Source of the DNA: Saccharothrix violaceirubra
GTDB taxonomy: Bacteria > Actinomycetota > Actinomycetes > Mycobacteriales > Pseudonocardiaceae
Reading direction: 5' to 3'
DNA: 64,000 nucleotides
Assembly: GCF_014203755.1 (NCBI RefSeq)
Contig: NZ_JACHJS010000001.1
Span: 3,162,001-3,226,000, forward strand
Shown here: in pieces, positions 1 through 9,144 of the stretch
How the letters are laid out: the number at the start of each line of letters is the position of its first letter
Position numbering within the stretch: position 1 is the first letter of the stretch
Translations under genes and position numbers: made by a program
The notes under the pieces: generated by a model
The model's input: the letters and a program-made list of their open reading frames with translations, nothing else
Told to the model about the DNA's origin: nothing
The model's database searches: none

Positions 1-1988
1 GTGCGCCCGGGAACACCCCCGCGTGCGCGGGGAAGACCGGGCGCGGACAGCAACTCGATGGCACCTGTGCGGAACACCCCCGCGTGCGCGGGGAAGACGG
101 GATGAGCAGGTCATACACCTTGGGTCGCCGGGGAACACCCCCGCGTGCGCGGGGAAGACCTCGGACGGCCGATCAACGCGCTGCTGCGTGACGGAACACC
201 CCCGCGTGCGCGGGGAAGACTTGGACTGGCAGGAGTTCGAGATTGTCCGGCCGGGAACACCCCCGCGTGCGCGGGGAAGACCGGTTGGCGGTGGGGACCT
301 CGGCGCGACTGTTGGGAACACCCCCGCGTGCGCGGGGAAGACGTAGTGGGCCCGGCCCAGGTGGTGGGCGTGGCGGGGAACACCCCCGCGTGCGCGGGGA
401 AGACAGGTGGGACTGTCGGCCAGGACCAGTCCGTCGGGGGAACACCCCCGCGTGCGCGGGGAAGACATCGACCGCGCGTGGCCCATCCGCCCGCGCCCGG
501 GAACACCCCCGCGTGCGCGGGGAAGACCGTCTGGTCCGCGAGGTCCGCAACCGCATGGAGGGAACACCCCCGCGTGCGCGGGGAAGACATCTGGTCGGAC
601 GGCGGGCAGCATGAGGGCGCGGGAACACCCCCGCGTGCGCGGGGAAGACCGCGACCCGGTCGTCGCGCCCGGACCGCCCGGCGGGAACACCCCCGCGTGC
701 GCGGGGAAGACGGCATGACCCCGGACGAGTTCGTCGACCAGTTCGGAACACCCCCGCGTGCGCGGGGAAGACCAGTGCGACGGGCAGGTGCAGCCACCAG
801 GCGCGGGAACACCCCCGCGTGCGCGGGGAAGACGTCCGTCTCGGACACCACGATCTCCTCGACCGCGGGAACACCCCCGCGTGCGCGGGGAAGACCTGCG
901 TATCGCCTACGAGGACGGCAAATGCGGCGGAACACCCCCGCGTGCGCGGGGAAGACTTGAAGCGCCAGGAAACGGCACTCACCGAGAAGGGAACACCCCC
1001 GCGTGCGCGGGGAAGACACCCTGCTCTACGGGCAGGACGTGGACGGAACACCCCCGCGTGCGCGGGGAAGACCGGGCGTGCTGGGCGGCCAGGGCGGCGG
1101 CGAGCGGAACACCCCCGCGTGCGCGGGGAAGACGCGATCCCGGAACGACCTGCTGATGGCGGGCAGGGAACACCCCCGCGTGCGCGGGGAAGACTCGTCG
1201 ACGACGTCGGCGACCCACAGGTCAGCGGGAACACCCCCGCGTGCGCGGGGAAGACGCGCCCGGTCTTGCCGGTCGAGGAGGTGCCGCGGGAACACCCCCG
1301 CGTGCGCGGGGAAGACCACTCCGAGACGACGTGAAGGCAGTCCTTGCCGGGAACACCCCCGCGTGCGCGGGGAAGACGCCTCACCGACTGCGGCGAGCAA
1401 GCGCGCCGGGGGAACACCCCCGCGTGCGCGGGGAAGACCCCAACTGCGGCGACATCGCCTGCGCGGTCGACGGAACACCCCCGCGTGCGCGGGGAAGACA
1501 TGCGGGCGCGCTTGGCGAGCGCGGTCGACGAGGGAACACCCCCGCGTGCGCGGGGAAGACAACGGAATCGTCGCGGAGAACTGGGCGCTGGTGGGAACAC
1601 CCCCGCGTGCGCGGGGAAGACCTGATCGTCAGCTCGACTCCGACCATTCTGGACGGAACACCCCCGCGTGCGCGGGGAAGACTCGCCGGTCTGCTCGTCA
1701 GCGGCCTTGCCGACGGGGAACACCCCCGCGTGCGCGGGGAAGACGTGATCGCCCGCACCGCGCGCGAAGTCGACCTGGGAACACCCCCGCGTGCGCGGGG
1801 AAGACGGGCATGCGCGCGACGGCGACCTGGTGGTGGACGGAACACCCCCGCGTGCGCGGGGAAGACCGTGGCAAGCGCGCACCGCACGTGGTTGAGCCGG
1901 GAACACCCCCGCGTGCGCGGGGAAGACGGCGAGGCTGGCGGTGTCGATGGGTTGGCCGGGGGAACACCCCCGCGTGCGCGGGGAAGAC
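1..1988 (-). CRISPR. CRISPR array, type I-E style, 33 repeats, truncated by left window edge
   Basis: Thirty-three copies of a 28-bp repeat start at 10, 71, 132 and so on to 1961; all copies I read are identical. On the + strand the unit begins GGAACACCCCCGCG and ends CGCGGGGAAGAC; its core CCCCGCG/CGCGGGG forms the hairpin stem typical of I-E repeats. Read on the - strand the unit has the GTCTT + stem + GTGTTCC layout of crRNA-sense I-E repeats, so the array is probably transcribed leftward. Most periods are 61 bp (33-nt gap, or 32-nt spacer with a 29-nt repeat), six are 62 bp, and one (990 to 1045) is 55 bp. Bases 1-9 are a partial spacer, so the array continues off the window. No cas gene is present to the right. 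Confidence 0.97.
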
Positions 1989-2128
1989 ACTTGCTGACCT
2001 GGGACTCTGTCGGCGGAACCCTCCGTTTTTATTCGGTTCGTCGGTGTCTCGTAATCCGGTACAGCCGCCGGTGGCCCGGCGTTTGCCGGCCGTCCGACCC
2101 GCCGCGACGAAATCGCCGACGGGCACCT
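1989..2128 (-). promoter_or_regulatory. Probable CRISPR leader
   Basis: With crRNA sense on the - strand, the leader should lie to the right of the last repeat. The stretch next to the array includes an A/T-rich tract near 2024-2036 (ccgtttttattcgg on the + strand), unlike the surrounding GC-rich DNA. Leader-proximal repeats are undegenerated, as expected. It sits between the array and the 3' end of the TetR gene. The exact promoter cannot be fixed by eye. Confidence 0.55.
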
Positions 2129-2722
2129 TCAACGCCTCGGCGGTGTCAACCCGCGCAACGCGATCCCGATGCCGCGCACCAGCGATTCCCGGTACTCGTC
2201 TCCGGACTGGCCCAGCTCGTAACTGGTGAGCGCGACCGCGTGCGTGGCGCCGACGATCGCGCCCACCACGGCGGCGGCGCTGATCGCGTCGAGTTCGTCC
2301 GGGTACCGCTCGACCAGCGCGGTGGCCATCCGGCGCTGGGCCTCGAACGCCACGCGCAGCATCCGGGACTGGATCGCGGGCACCGTCGTCACCAGTTCGG
2401 TGAACAGCTTCGCCAACTCCGGTCCCGGCCGGTACTCGGTGATCAGCTCGTCGTGAGCGCGCAGCAGCACGTCCGGCAGCGACTCGTCCGGGCCCCGGCT
2501 CGCGACGATCGCGAGCATGTGGTCGATTCGCGGGCCGCCGTCGTCGAAGAGGACGTCCTCTTTGCTGGGGAAGTAGTTGAAGAACGTCTTCGTGGCCACG
2601 TCCGCCGCCTCGGCGATCTGCACCACGGTCGTGCGCTCGTAGCCCTGCTCGGCGAACAGCCGGATGGCGGTGTCCACGATGCGCTGTCGTGTCTCCCGCT
2701 TCCTGCGTTCACGCCGGTCCAT
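2129..2722 (-). CDS. TetR/AcrR family transcriptional regulator
   Basis: A 197-residue protein with a classical N-terminal TetR helix-turn-helix: RRKRETRQRIVDTAIRLFAE, then the recognition region VVQIAEAADVATKTFFNYFP and SKEDVLF. The C-terminal two thirds would be the ligand-binding and dimer domain; ligand unknown. The start follows from the HTH beginning within the first 12 residues. The gene is monocistronic, reads toward the CRISPR leader, and lies 177 bp downstream of htpG. No target gene can be assigned from position: neither neighbour is a transporter or enzyme typical of a TetR pair. Confidence 0.9.
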   Translation of the reverse strand: MDRRERRKRETRQRIVDTAIRLFAEQGYERTTVVQIAEAADVATKTFFNYFPSKEDVLFDDGGPRIDHMLAIVASRGPDESLPDVLLRAHDELITEYRPGPELAKLFTELVTTVPAIQSRMLRVAFEAQRRMATALVERYPDELDAISAAAVVGAIVGATHAVALTSYELGQSGDEYRESLVRGIGIALRGLTPPRR

Positions 2723-2899
2723 GCGCGAACCCTACCGGTCAGCACGGCTGTGCGTCGGACCACCGCCCGGTCACGGCGGGTGGTGTGGAAGCCCGGGGAC
2801 CTGCCGCCGTCAGGCGCCGGAAGCGTCCGGAACCCGCCGCCGGCGCGGCGAACCGCCCGGGGCCTCCGCGTTCCGGCGTGCGGAGGCCCCGGACGTCCG

Positions 2900-4744
2900 T
2901 CAGAGCGCGCGCTGGAGCTGCTCGGACAGCAGTCGCACGAACCGGGCCGGGTCGGGCAGGTCGCCACCCTCGGCGAGCACGGCCATGCCGTACACCAGTT
3001 CGGCCGTGCCCGTGATCGCCGAGTGGTCCGCGTCCGCGGCGAACCGCTCCCGCAGCCCGGCGACCAGGGCGTGGTCCGGGTTGATCTCCAGGATCCGCTT
3101 CACCGGCGGGAACTCCTGGCCCATCGCCCGGTACATCTTCTCCAGGGTCGGGCTCAGGTCGTGCGAGTCGCCGACGACGCACGCGGGCGAGGTGGTCAGG
3201 CGGGTGGAGAGCCGGACCTCCTTGACGTGGTCGGCCAAGGTCGTGGTCAGCCACGCGAGCAGGTCGGCGAAGTCCTTGCCGCGCTCCTGGGCGGCGGACT
3301 TCTCGTCGTCGCTCTGCACGTCGACCTGGCCCTTGGCGATCGAGCGGAACGCCTTGCCCTCGAACTCGTCGACCGCGTCGACCCACATCTCGTCGATCGG
3401 GTCGGTGAGCACGAGCACCTCGTACCCCTTGGCGCGCAACGCCTCCAGGTGCGGCGAGTTCTCGATCGCGGCCCGCGTGCCGCCGGTCATGTAGTAGATG
3501 TCGGTCTGGTCGTCCTTCATCCGTTCCACGTACGCGGCCAGCGTGGTCTGCGCGTCCTGGTCGTGCGTGGAGTCGAACGAGGCGATGCCCAGGATCGTGG
3601 CGCGGTTGTCGGGGTCGGAGAGCAGGCCCTCCTTGACCGCCGCGCCGAACTCGCGCCAGAACGTGGCGTAGTCCTCGGGCCGGTCGGCCTGGAGCGTCTT
3701 GACCGTGGACAGCACCTTCTTGACCAGCCGGCGGCGCATGAGCTGGATCTGGCGGTCCTGCTGGAGGATCTCGCGGGAGACGTTGAGCGAGAGGTCCTGC
3801 GCGTCGACGACACCCTTCACGAAGCGCAGGTACTCCGGCATCAGCTCTTCGCAGTCCTCCATGATGAAGACCCGCTTGACGTAGAGCTGCACGCCGCGCT
3901 TGCGCTCGCGCATGAACAGGTCCAGCGGCGCCCGCGACGGCAGGAACAGGAGGGCCTGGTACTCGAACGAGCCCTCGGCGCGCATGAGGATCGTGTCGAG
4001 CGGCTTGTTCCAGTCGTGGCTGAGGTGCCGGTAGAACTCGGCGTACTCCTCCTCGGTCACCTCGGAGGCGGGCCGCGCCCACAGGGCCTTGCGCGAGTTG
4101 AGCGGCTTCTCCTCGCCGTCCAGGCGCACGGGCCACGTGATGAAGTCCGCGTACCGCTTGACGATGTCGGTGAGCTTGGCCGTCGACGTGTAGTCGGCGA
4201 GGTTGTCCTCGTCGTCGGCGGGCTTGAGGTGCAGCGTGACGGCGGTGCCCTGCGGCGCGTCGTCGACGTCCTCGATGGTGTAGGTGCTCTCGCCCGTGGA
4301 CTCCCACCGCACGCCCTGGTCGGTGCCCGCGCGCCGGGTCACCAGCGTGACCTTGTCGGCGACCATGAACGTCGAGTAGAAGCCGATGCCGAACTGGCCG
4401 ATCAGCTCCTGGTCGCGGCTCTGCTCGAGCTTCTTGAGGAACTCGGCCGTGCCGGACCGCGCGATGGTCCCGATGAGTTCCACGACCTCGTCCCGGTCCA
4501 TGCCGATGCCGTTGTCGCGCACCGTGAGGGTGCGCGCGTCGGCGTCGACCTCCAGGGCGATGTGCGGGTCGGAGGTGTCCGCGACCAGGTCCTTGTCGCG
4601 GAACGTCTCGAGCCGCAGCTTGTCCAGCGCGTCCGAGGCGTTGGAGACCAACTCGCGCAGGAACGTGTCCTTGTTCGAGTAGATCGAGTGGATCATCAGC
4701 CGGAGTAGCTGACGCGCCTCTGACTGGAACTCGCGCGTTTCCAC
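2900..4744 (-). CDS. htpG: Molecular chaperone HtpG (Hsp90 family)
   Basis: ATP-dependent cytosolic chaperone. The N-terminal GHKL ATPase domain carries the diagnostic segments [28 protein letters not shown] and GQFGIGFYS. The middle domain follows ([13 protein letters not shown] region), then a C-terminal dimer domain ending [10 protein letters not shown]. The reading frame stays open about 30 codons further upstream, but I place the start at the GTG at 4744: it is preceded by AAAGGA at good spacing, and translation then begins at [14 protein letters not shown], which matches the family start. Length is 614 residues, normal for actinobacterial HtpG. It appears monocistronic. A long open frame on the opposite strand is a codon-bias shadow. 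Confidence 0.97.
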
Positions 4745-4847
4745 GTTCGTCCTTTCGACTGTTCGTCCGGCGGTACGTCGACCCGGGATCGTATCGACTC
4801 GCCGCGCCCGCCGGTGCCACCCGACACCCGTCACGAACGGGCGGATG

Positions 4848-5288
4848 TCAGCCGATCGTCGGTGTGATCGTCGGCGGGTACCCGGGAACCGTCTCGCGCA
4901 GCCAACGGTCGAGGGCCCGTGCGGCGTCGATGATCCGTTGTCGGTTGGCCGGGTCGAGCCGGTCGAGGGAGGACAGTTCCGAGACGGCGTCGCCCAGCGC
5001 GATGCCTTCCTGGACGCGGTCTGCGTCCGGGCGCCTCCGCAGCTCCCTGACGACCGCCGTCGCCCGGTAGATGAGCACTCGTACGTTCTCGGCCTGGACG
5101 TCGTCGGGCAGTCCGGTCAGGTCTTGGGCGACCGCGGTGCCGAACAGGTCGAGCGCGGGAGTGATCGCCGACATCGAGGCCGAGGTGGACGTCGCGGTCA
5201 CGGTGAGGGCGGGCTTCGCGCAGGACGCCTGCGTGGCTCCGACGGCGACCACGAGCAGGACGGCGGCGACGATCCGGGGTCTATTCAC
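4848..5288 (-). CDS. Putative lipoprotein of unknown function
   Basis: From the GTG at 5288 the protein is about 146 residues. It begins with a short basic n-region (VNRPR), then a hydrophobic stretch (IVAAVLLVVAVGA), then TQASC, which fits a lipobox with Cys at about residue 22. The mature part is a mostly helical, charged domain with no motif I recognise (a DALDRLD-like region and a proline-rich tail ending TITPTIG). Membrane anchoring is inferred from the signal. A longer upstream start at 5351 would put about 20 basic residues before the signal and is less likely. It is separated by 103 bp from htpG, which is transcribed the same way. Confidence 0.6.
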   Translation of the reverse strand: MNRPRIVAAVLLVVAVGATQASCAKPALTVTATSTSASMSAITPALDLFGTAVAQDLTGLPDDVQAENVRVLIYRATAVVRELRRRPDADRVQEGIALGDAVSELSSLDRLDPANRQRIIDAARALDRWLRETVPGYPPTITPTIG

Positions 5289-5417
5289 GGCTGCCGAGGG
5301 CCCGTGGTGTCGGCGATTCCCGATGCGGCTCGCCAGACGGTGATCAACCATTGCTCGACACCGTGTGCGCAGGACGCCTCCTCCATCTCGGGCCTCCGGC
5401 GATCGACTCCCGGATGG

Positions 5418-5969
5418 CTACTCAAGGTGATCGTAAGAGATTCGGGCCTCGGTCCACGCGCGGGCGAGGATCTCGGTCGTCGTCTCCTCCGGGGTCTGGT
5501 CCGAGGTGTCCAGCCAGAGACCGATGCGCGGGGTCTCGGTGCGCAGGCCCTGGTCCAGGAGGTTGACGGTCCACTCGTCGTAGCTGTTCTTCCCCCGCCC
5601 CGCCTCGCGGGCCGCCACCGCAGCCGGGCTCGGGGCCAGCACGACCACGAGCAACGGCCGGGAGCGGATCGACGTCACCAGGTCGGTCAGGTGGTCGCCC
5701 AGGACCACGTCCTGAGCCACGACGGTGAACCCCGCCTCGAAGTACGCGTCCGCCACGTCCGCCGTCAGCCGGTGGCGCAGGCGCAACTGCCGGACGGCCT
5801 CCGGGCTCGGGTCGGGGGTCATGTCCGCGCGGCCGGTGACGATCATGCGGCGGAACAGGTCGCCGCGCAGGTGCACGGCGTCGTCGAGGCGTTCGGCCAG
5901 CAGTTGGGCCACGGTCGACTTGCCCGCCGCCTGGATCCCCGTCACGAGCAGCACCGCCCGTTCCCGCAT
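5418..5969 (-). CDS. P-loop kinase-like protein (AAA_33 type)
   Basis: A 183-residue P-loop NTPase. VTGIQAAGKSTVAQLLAERL near the N-terminus is a Walker A motif (GIQAAGKS). HLRGDLFRRMIV follows, then a central VVAQDVVLGDHL that could serve as Walker B, and an arginine-rich lid. The layout resembles small kinases and phosphotransferases of the chloramphenicol-phosphotransferase or zeta-toxin fold; the substrate cannot be named. The ATG at 5969 is chosen because GAGGGG lies 6 nt upstream and the Walker motif then starts at residue 8. The frame is open further upstream without family resemblance. Confidence 0.75.
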   Translation of the reverse strand: MRERAVLLVTGIQAAGKSTVAQLLAERLDDAVHLRGDLFRRMIVTGRADMTPDPSPEAVRQLRLRHRLTADVADAYFEAGFTVVAQDVVLGDHLTDLVTSIRSRPLLVVVLAPSPAAVAAREAGRGKNSYDEWTVNLLDQGLRTETPRIGLWLDTSDQTPEETTTEILARAWTEARISYDHLE

Positions 5970-6063
5970 CCGCGCCCCCTCATTCCGTACGAGGTCCCAC
6001 CGTAGTCCGGGACGCTGTCCGTCGACGGCGGACAGGGAGTGGCATGGACGTGCACGGCTCGGG

Positions 6064-6585
6064 GTGTCGCCGGACGTCCGGCCCGACCTGGCGGGCTTGC
6101 GGGTCCTGCAACGGGCGATGACCGGTTCCGTGTCGTACGAGAACATCGACATCCAACTGCGGGTACCGCTCTCGCTCGCGGCGGACGACCTCGTCGACAA
6201 GATCGTCACCAGGCGCCGCGGCGGCTTCCGCTACGAGAAGCACGCCCTGTTCTTCCTGCTGTTGCGGGCGTTGGGCTTCGACGTCACGGCTGTGCGCGGC
6301 GCGATCGAACGCGAGTCGCGCGGCGATTCGGCCTGGCGCAACCCCATGCCGCTGCTGGTCGCGCTCGACGGCGCGCGCTGGATCGTGGACGGCGGCCTCG
6401 GCGACGGGTTCGTCGAGCCCGTCCCGCTGCGGACCGGCGCGCACGCCCGGAGCCGGCAGCACTACCGGGTCGAGCGGCTCGGCGACGACCTCTGGCGCCC
6501 GCACCACCACCCCGGCGGTAGCACACCACCGGGGGACGTCCGCTTCGGTGACCACGCGCCGGGTCCACGTCCGCCATGGACCTGA
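6064..6585 (+). pseudogene. Arylamine N-acetyltransferase remnant
   Basis: The frame matches the N-acetyltransferase family: LAGLRVLQRAMTGSVSYENIDIQL (the VPFENLDI region), RGGFRYEKHALFFLLLRALGFDV (the RGGYCYE region), IVDGGLGDGFVEPVPLR, and an HHHPGGS segment near the end. Two of the three catalytic residues are missing: the nucleophilic Cys is Arg (RGGFRYE), and the His expected before the VD motif is absent (PMPLLVALDG). Intact enzymes have about 270 residues; this one loses the N-terminal 15 or so residues (no good start or RBS; GTG at 6064 is a nominal boundary) and about 80 C-terminal ones. Homology fades near 6540, beside the truncated ThDP-enzyme remnant on the other strand. Confidence 0.75.
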
Positions 6586-6659
6586 CGAGACTGCGTGAAT
6601 CGGCCGGCCGCCGGGGGTCCGTCCCGACGGGGTCGCCGCGCTCCTGCGACGGCCGAACG

Positions 6660-6762
6660 CGGTCACGATGCCGTTGATGCCGTCGCCGGGGTAGGCGAAG
6701 ACTCGGCGGACGTCCCGGTCGCGCAGGCGCTGGACCAGGTAATCGGCGACGGTCTGGGCCAC
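6660..6762 (-). pseudogene. 5' remnant of a thiamine-diphosphate-dependent enzyme
   Basis: Starting at the GTG at 6762, with an excellent RBS (GGAGG four bases upstream), the product begins AQTVADYLVQRLRDRDVRRV and continues with FAYPGDGINGIVTAFGRR. This is the N-terminus of pyruvate oxidase/acetolactate-synthase-like enzymes. Similarity stops at about residue 33 (near 6663); the frame then continues as non-homologous sequence antisense to the acetyltransferase remnant. Full-length enzymes have about 550-600 residues, so this is a truncated leftover with an intact translation start. Confidence 0.7.
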
Positions 6763-6840
6763 GTTTCCTCCTTCGGGTCCTCGCACGGCTACCGGTCCGC
6801 CGTTCCACTACCCGCCTCGTTCCGCTGGTTGGATGGCTCC

Positions 6841-8391
6841 GTGGTGTGGTTCGACGACGCCGAGTTACGGCGCAACGCGGGGGATACCTGGTACTCGCGG
6901 GGATTGGGGTACGTCGACCGGGTCGAGGGACTCACCCGGTCGGCGACGGAGGTGGTCGCCGCGGTGACCGGCACCGACGAGTACACGGTGCGGTTGTGGC
7001 GCAAGGGCCGCCGGCTGGCCGCCGACTGTTCGTGCCCCTGGGGCCAGTTGGGCAACTTCTGCAAGCACTGCGTGGCCGTGGGTCTCGTGGCGCTCGCGAC
7101 CCGACCCGAACCGGAGTCCGAACCCGAGGTGGACCTGCGTGCCTACCTCGACGGCGTGCCACGCGAGGGGCTCGTGGACCTGGTACTGGGTCTGGCCGCA
7201 CGCGACGACGAGGTACGACTGCTGCTGAGCCGACGCGCGCTCGGTTCCGCCGGACCACGCCCCGAAGAGCTGTACGACACCGTGGACGCCTTACGCCCGA
7301 CGAGCGCACGCGACCTGGTTCGAGTCGTGCGTGCGGCGGAAGACGTCCTGGGCACCCTGGAAACCCTGGCCGTCGACCACCCGGCGACGGCGGCCGTCCT
7401 CGCGCGGCGGGCACTGGCCAACCTCGTGTCCCGTCGGCTCAGGACGAAGAACGAGACCCTCCGGGATTCCGTGCACGACACCGTCACGCGGACTGTGCAC
7501 GTGCTCGCGAAGCTCCCCGCCGCGGACCCCGCCGAGTTCGCCCGATGGCTGCTGGGTGTCCAGCGCGACGCACCGGACTTCCCGGAGATCGCGGTCGCCG
7601 GGTTGGCGGACGCGCTCGGCGACGAGGGCTTGGACGAGTACGGACGGCTGGTGGCCGGACCACTGCGGGACGTCTACCTGCGGGAGATCGTCGGCGACGT
7701 GGACGCGAAGGTGGCGGAGTACGCGCGGGGTCAGGACGCCGGCCGCTACCTGCGCATCGCCGAGGAGCTGCGGGCCGTCGGCCGGAACGCGGACGCGGCG
7801 TCGCGGCTGCGGCGCGGTCTGCTCGACGCCACGCCCGCGCGCCGCGAACTCGCCGACGCGCTGCGTGACCTGGAACCCGGCACCGACCCGGACCGCGAGG
7901 CGGCGGCGGGCTGCTGGGCGGCGTTCGAGGAACAGCCCGACGAGTTCCGGTTCCGCGTGCTGCTCGCCGCCGCCGAACCGCTCGATGCGGTGGACTACGC
8001 CCGGAAGCGCGCGTTCGCGCTGTTGCGCCGCCGCGCGGCGACCGAGGGTGGCCGGACCCTCGTGGAGATCATGGTCGCGGCCGGCGACTTCGACGGGGCC
8101 TGGGCGGCGGCCCACGAGTTCGGGTGCGGTCCCGTGCAGTGGTTCCTGGTGGCACGCCACCGGGCGCGGACCCACCCGGCCCAGGCCGCGCCGATCTTCG
8201 AGTACGAGATCGACGGCGCGATCGCGGCCAAGACGCCGGAGGGCTACCGGAAAGCCGCCGCGCTGTTGGTCAGGTTGCGCGGGCTGCACGAACGCTGCGG
8301 TGTCGACTTCGCCGCGTACCTGGAACGCCTGAAATCCGAGCACCACCGGAAGAAGGCGTTGCTGGATTCCCTGTCGTCCGCGGGGTTGTAG
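6841..8391 (+). CDS. SWIM zinc finger domain protein
   Basis: About 516 residues. Near residue 60 is a SWIM finger, CxCP...CxHC (CSCPWGQLGNFCKHCVAVGL), a zinc-binding module used for DNA or protein contact. The rest is a long, helical, repeat-like region (LRDLEPGTDPDRE, YARKRAFALLRRR, AAALLVRLRGLHERCG) resembling the helical repeats of large actinobacterial SWIM proteins. The GTG at 6841 starts just before WFDDAELRRNAG; an adjacent GTG at 6844 is possible, and the upstream open frame is not conserved in character. The gene ends 18 bp before the VOC gene on the same strand, so the two may be co-transcribed. Confidence 0.85.
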   Translation: MVWFDDAELRRNAGDTWYSRGLGYVDRVEGLTRSATEVVAAVTGTDEYTVRLWRKGRRLAADCSCPWGQLGNFCKHCVAVGLVALATRPEPESEPEVDLRAYLDGVPREGLVDLVLGLAARDDEVRLLLSRRALGSAGPRPEELYDTVDALRPTSARDLVRVVRAAEDVLGTLETLAVDHPATAAVLARRALANLVSRRLRTKNETLRDSVHDTVTRTVHVLAKLPAADPAEFARWLLGVQRDAPDFPEIAVAGLADALGDEGLDEYGRLVAGPLRDVYLREIVGDVDAKVAEYARGQDAGRYLRIAEELRAVGRNADAASRLRRGLLDATPARRELADALRDLEPGTDPDREAAAGCWAAFEEQPDEFRFRVLLAAAEPLDAVDYARKRAFALLRRRAATEGGRTLVEIMVAAGDFDGAWAAAHEFGCGPVQWFLVARHRARTHPAQAAPIFEYEIDGAIAAKTPEGYRKAAALLVRLRGLHERCGVDFAAYLERLKSEHHRKKALLDSLSSAGL

Positions 8392-8409
8392 GTCGATAGG
8401 GTCGCGCGC

Positions 8410-9144
8410 ATGGCGCTTCGGCTGGTGCAGGTGAACCTCAAGGCCCGGGACGACGCGGCGCTCGGCCGGTTCTGGGCCGCGGCGCTCGGCTGGGCCGTGG
8501 TCGGTTCCGCGGGCGGTGCCACCCCTGTCCACCCGGCGGGATTCGCCTGGCCGGACCCGGTGGCCGTGAGCATCGACGTGATCGCCGTGCCGGACCCCGA
8601 AGCGGTGCGGGGGCGCGTGCACCTGGATCTCGCCACGACCTCCGCCGCCCACCAGGTCGAGTTGGTGGCACGTCTGGTGGAGTCGGGCGCGACCCACGCC
8701 GACATCGGTCAGGGCGACGTGCCGTGGACGGTGCTGGCCGATCCCGAGGGCAATGTCTTCTGCGTGCTGGAGCCACGGCCGGTCTACCAGGACACCGGGC
8801 CGATCGCCGCCGTGGTCGTCGACTGCGCCGATCCGCGGGCCATGGCCCGGTTCTGGGGTGCGGCTACGGACTGGACCACGCACGAAGTCGGCGACGACTA
8901 CGCCCGGCTGCGCTCGGCGGCGGGTGTCGGCCCCTACCTGGAGTTCCTGCGTACTCCCGACAGTTCCGACCACCACCGCCTCCACCTCGACCTCGCGCCG
9001 TACCCGGACGACGACCAGGCGGCCGAGGTGGCGCGGCTACGTGCCCTCGGCGCCGCCGACCTCGACGGCGGTCAGGGCGAAGTGCCGTGGACGGTGCTGA
9101 CCGACCCCGAGGGCAACGGGTTCTGCGTGCTCGCCCCGGCCTAG
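8410..9144 (+). CDS. Two-domain VOC (glyoxalase/bleomycin-resistance-like) protein
   Basis: A 244-residue protein made of two tandem vicinal-oxygen-chelate modules. The two halves repeat the same motif: DVPWTVLADPEGNVFCVLEP in the first, EVPWTVLTDPEGNGFCVLAP at the end. Each also has a FWGAA/RFWAAAL-type helix (residues about 20 and 150). This is the glyoxalase-like subgroup common in actinobacteria; substrate unknown. The ATG at 8410 begins directly with MALRLVQVNLKARD. The stop codon shares the tetranucleotide CTAG at 9141-9144 with the stop of the convergent gene. Confidence 0.88.
   Translation: MALRLVQVNLKARDDAALGRFWAAALGWAVVGSAGGATPVHPAGFAWPDPVAVSIDVIAVPDPEAVRGRVHLDLATTSAAHQVELVARLVESGATHADIGQGDVPWTVLADPEGNVFCVLEPRPVYQDTGPIAAVVVDCADPRAMARFWGAATDWTTHEVGDDYARLRSAAGVGPYLEFLRTPDSSDHHRLHLDLAPYPDDDQAAEVARLRALGAADLDGGQGEVPWTVLTDPEGNGFCVLAPA

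Noticed and set aside
23..2229. Long Arg/Pro-rich open frames on both strands across the first 2 kb
   Set aside because: They are translations of the CRISPR array (repeating GEDxxR or PRARGG units), not genes.
1241..4708. A 1155-residue open frame on the + strand over the CRISPR end and htpG
   Set aside because: It runs through the array and antisense to htpG, whose own frame has strong family motifs; high GC causes long shadow frames.
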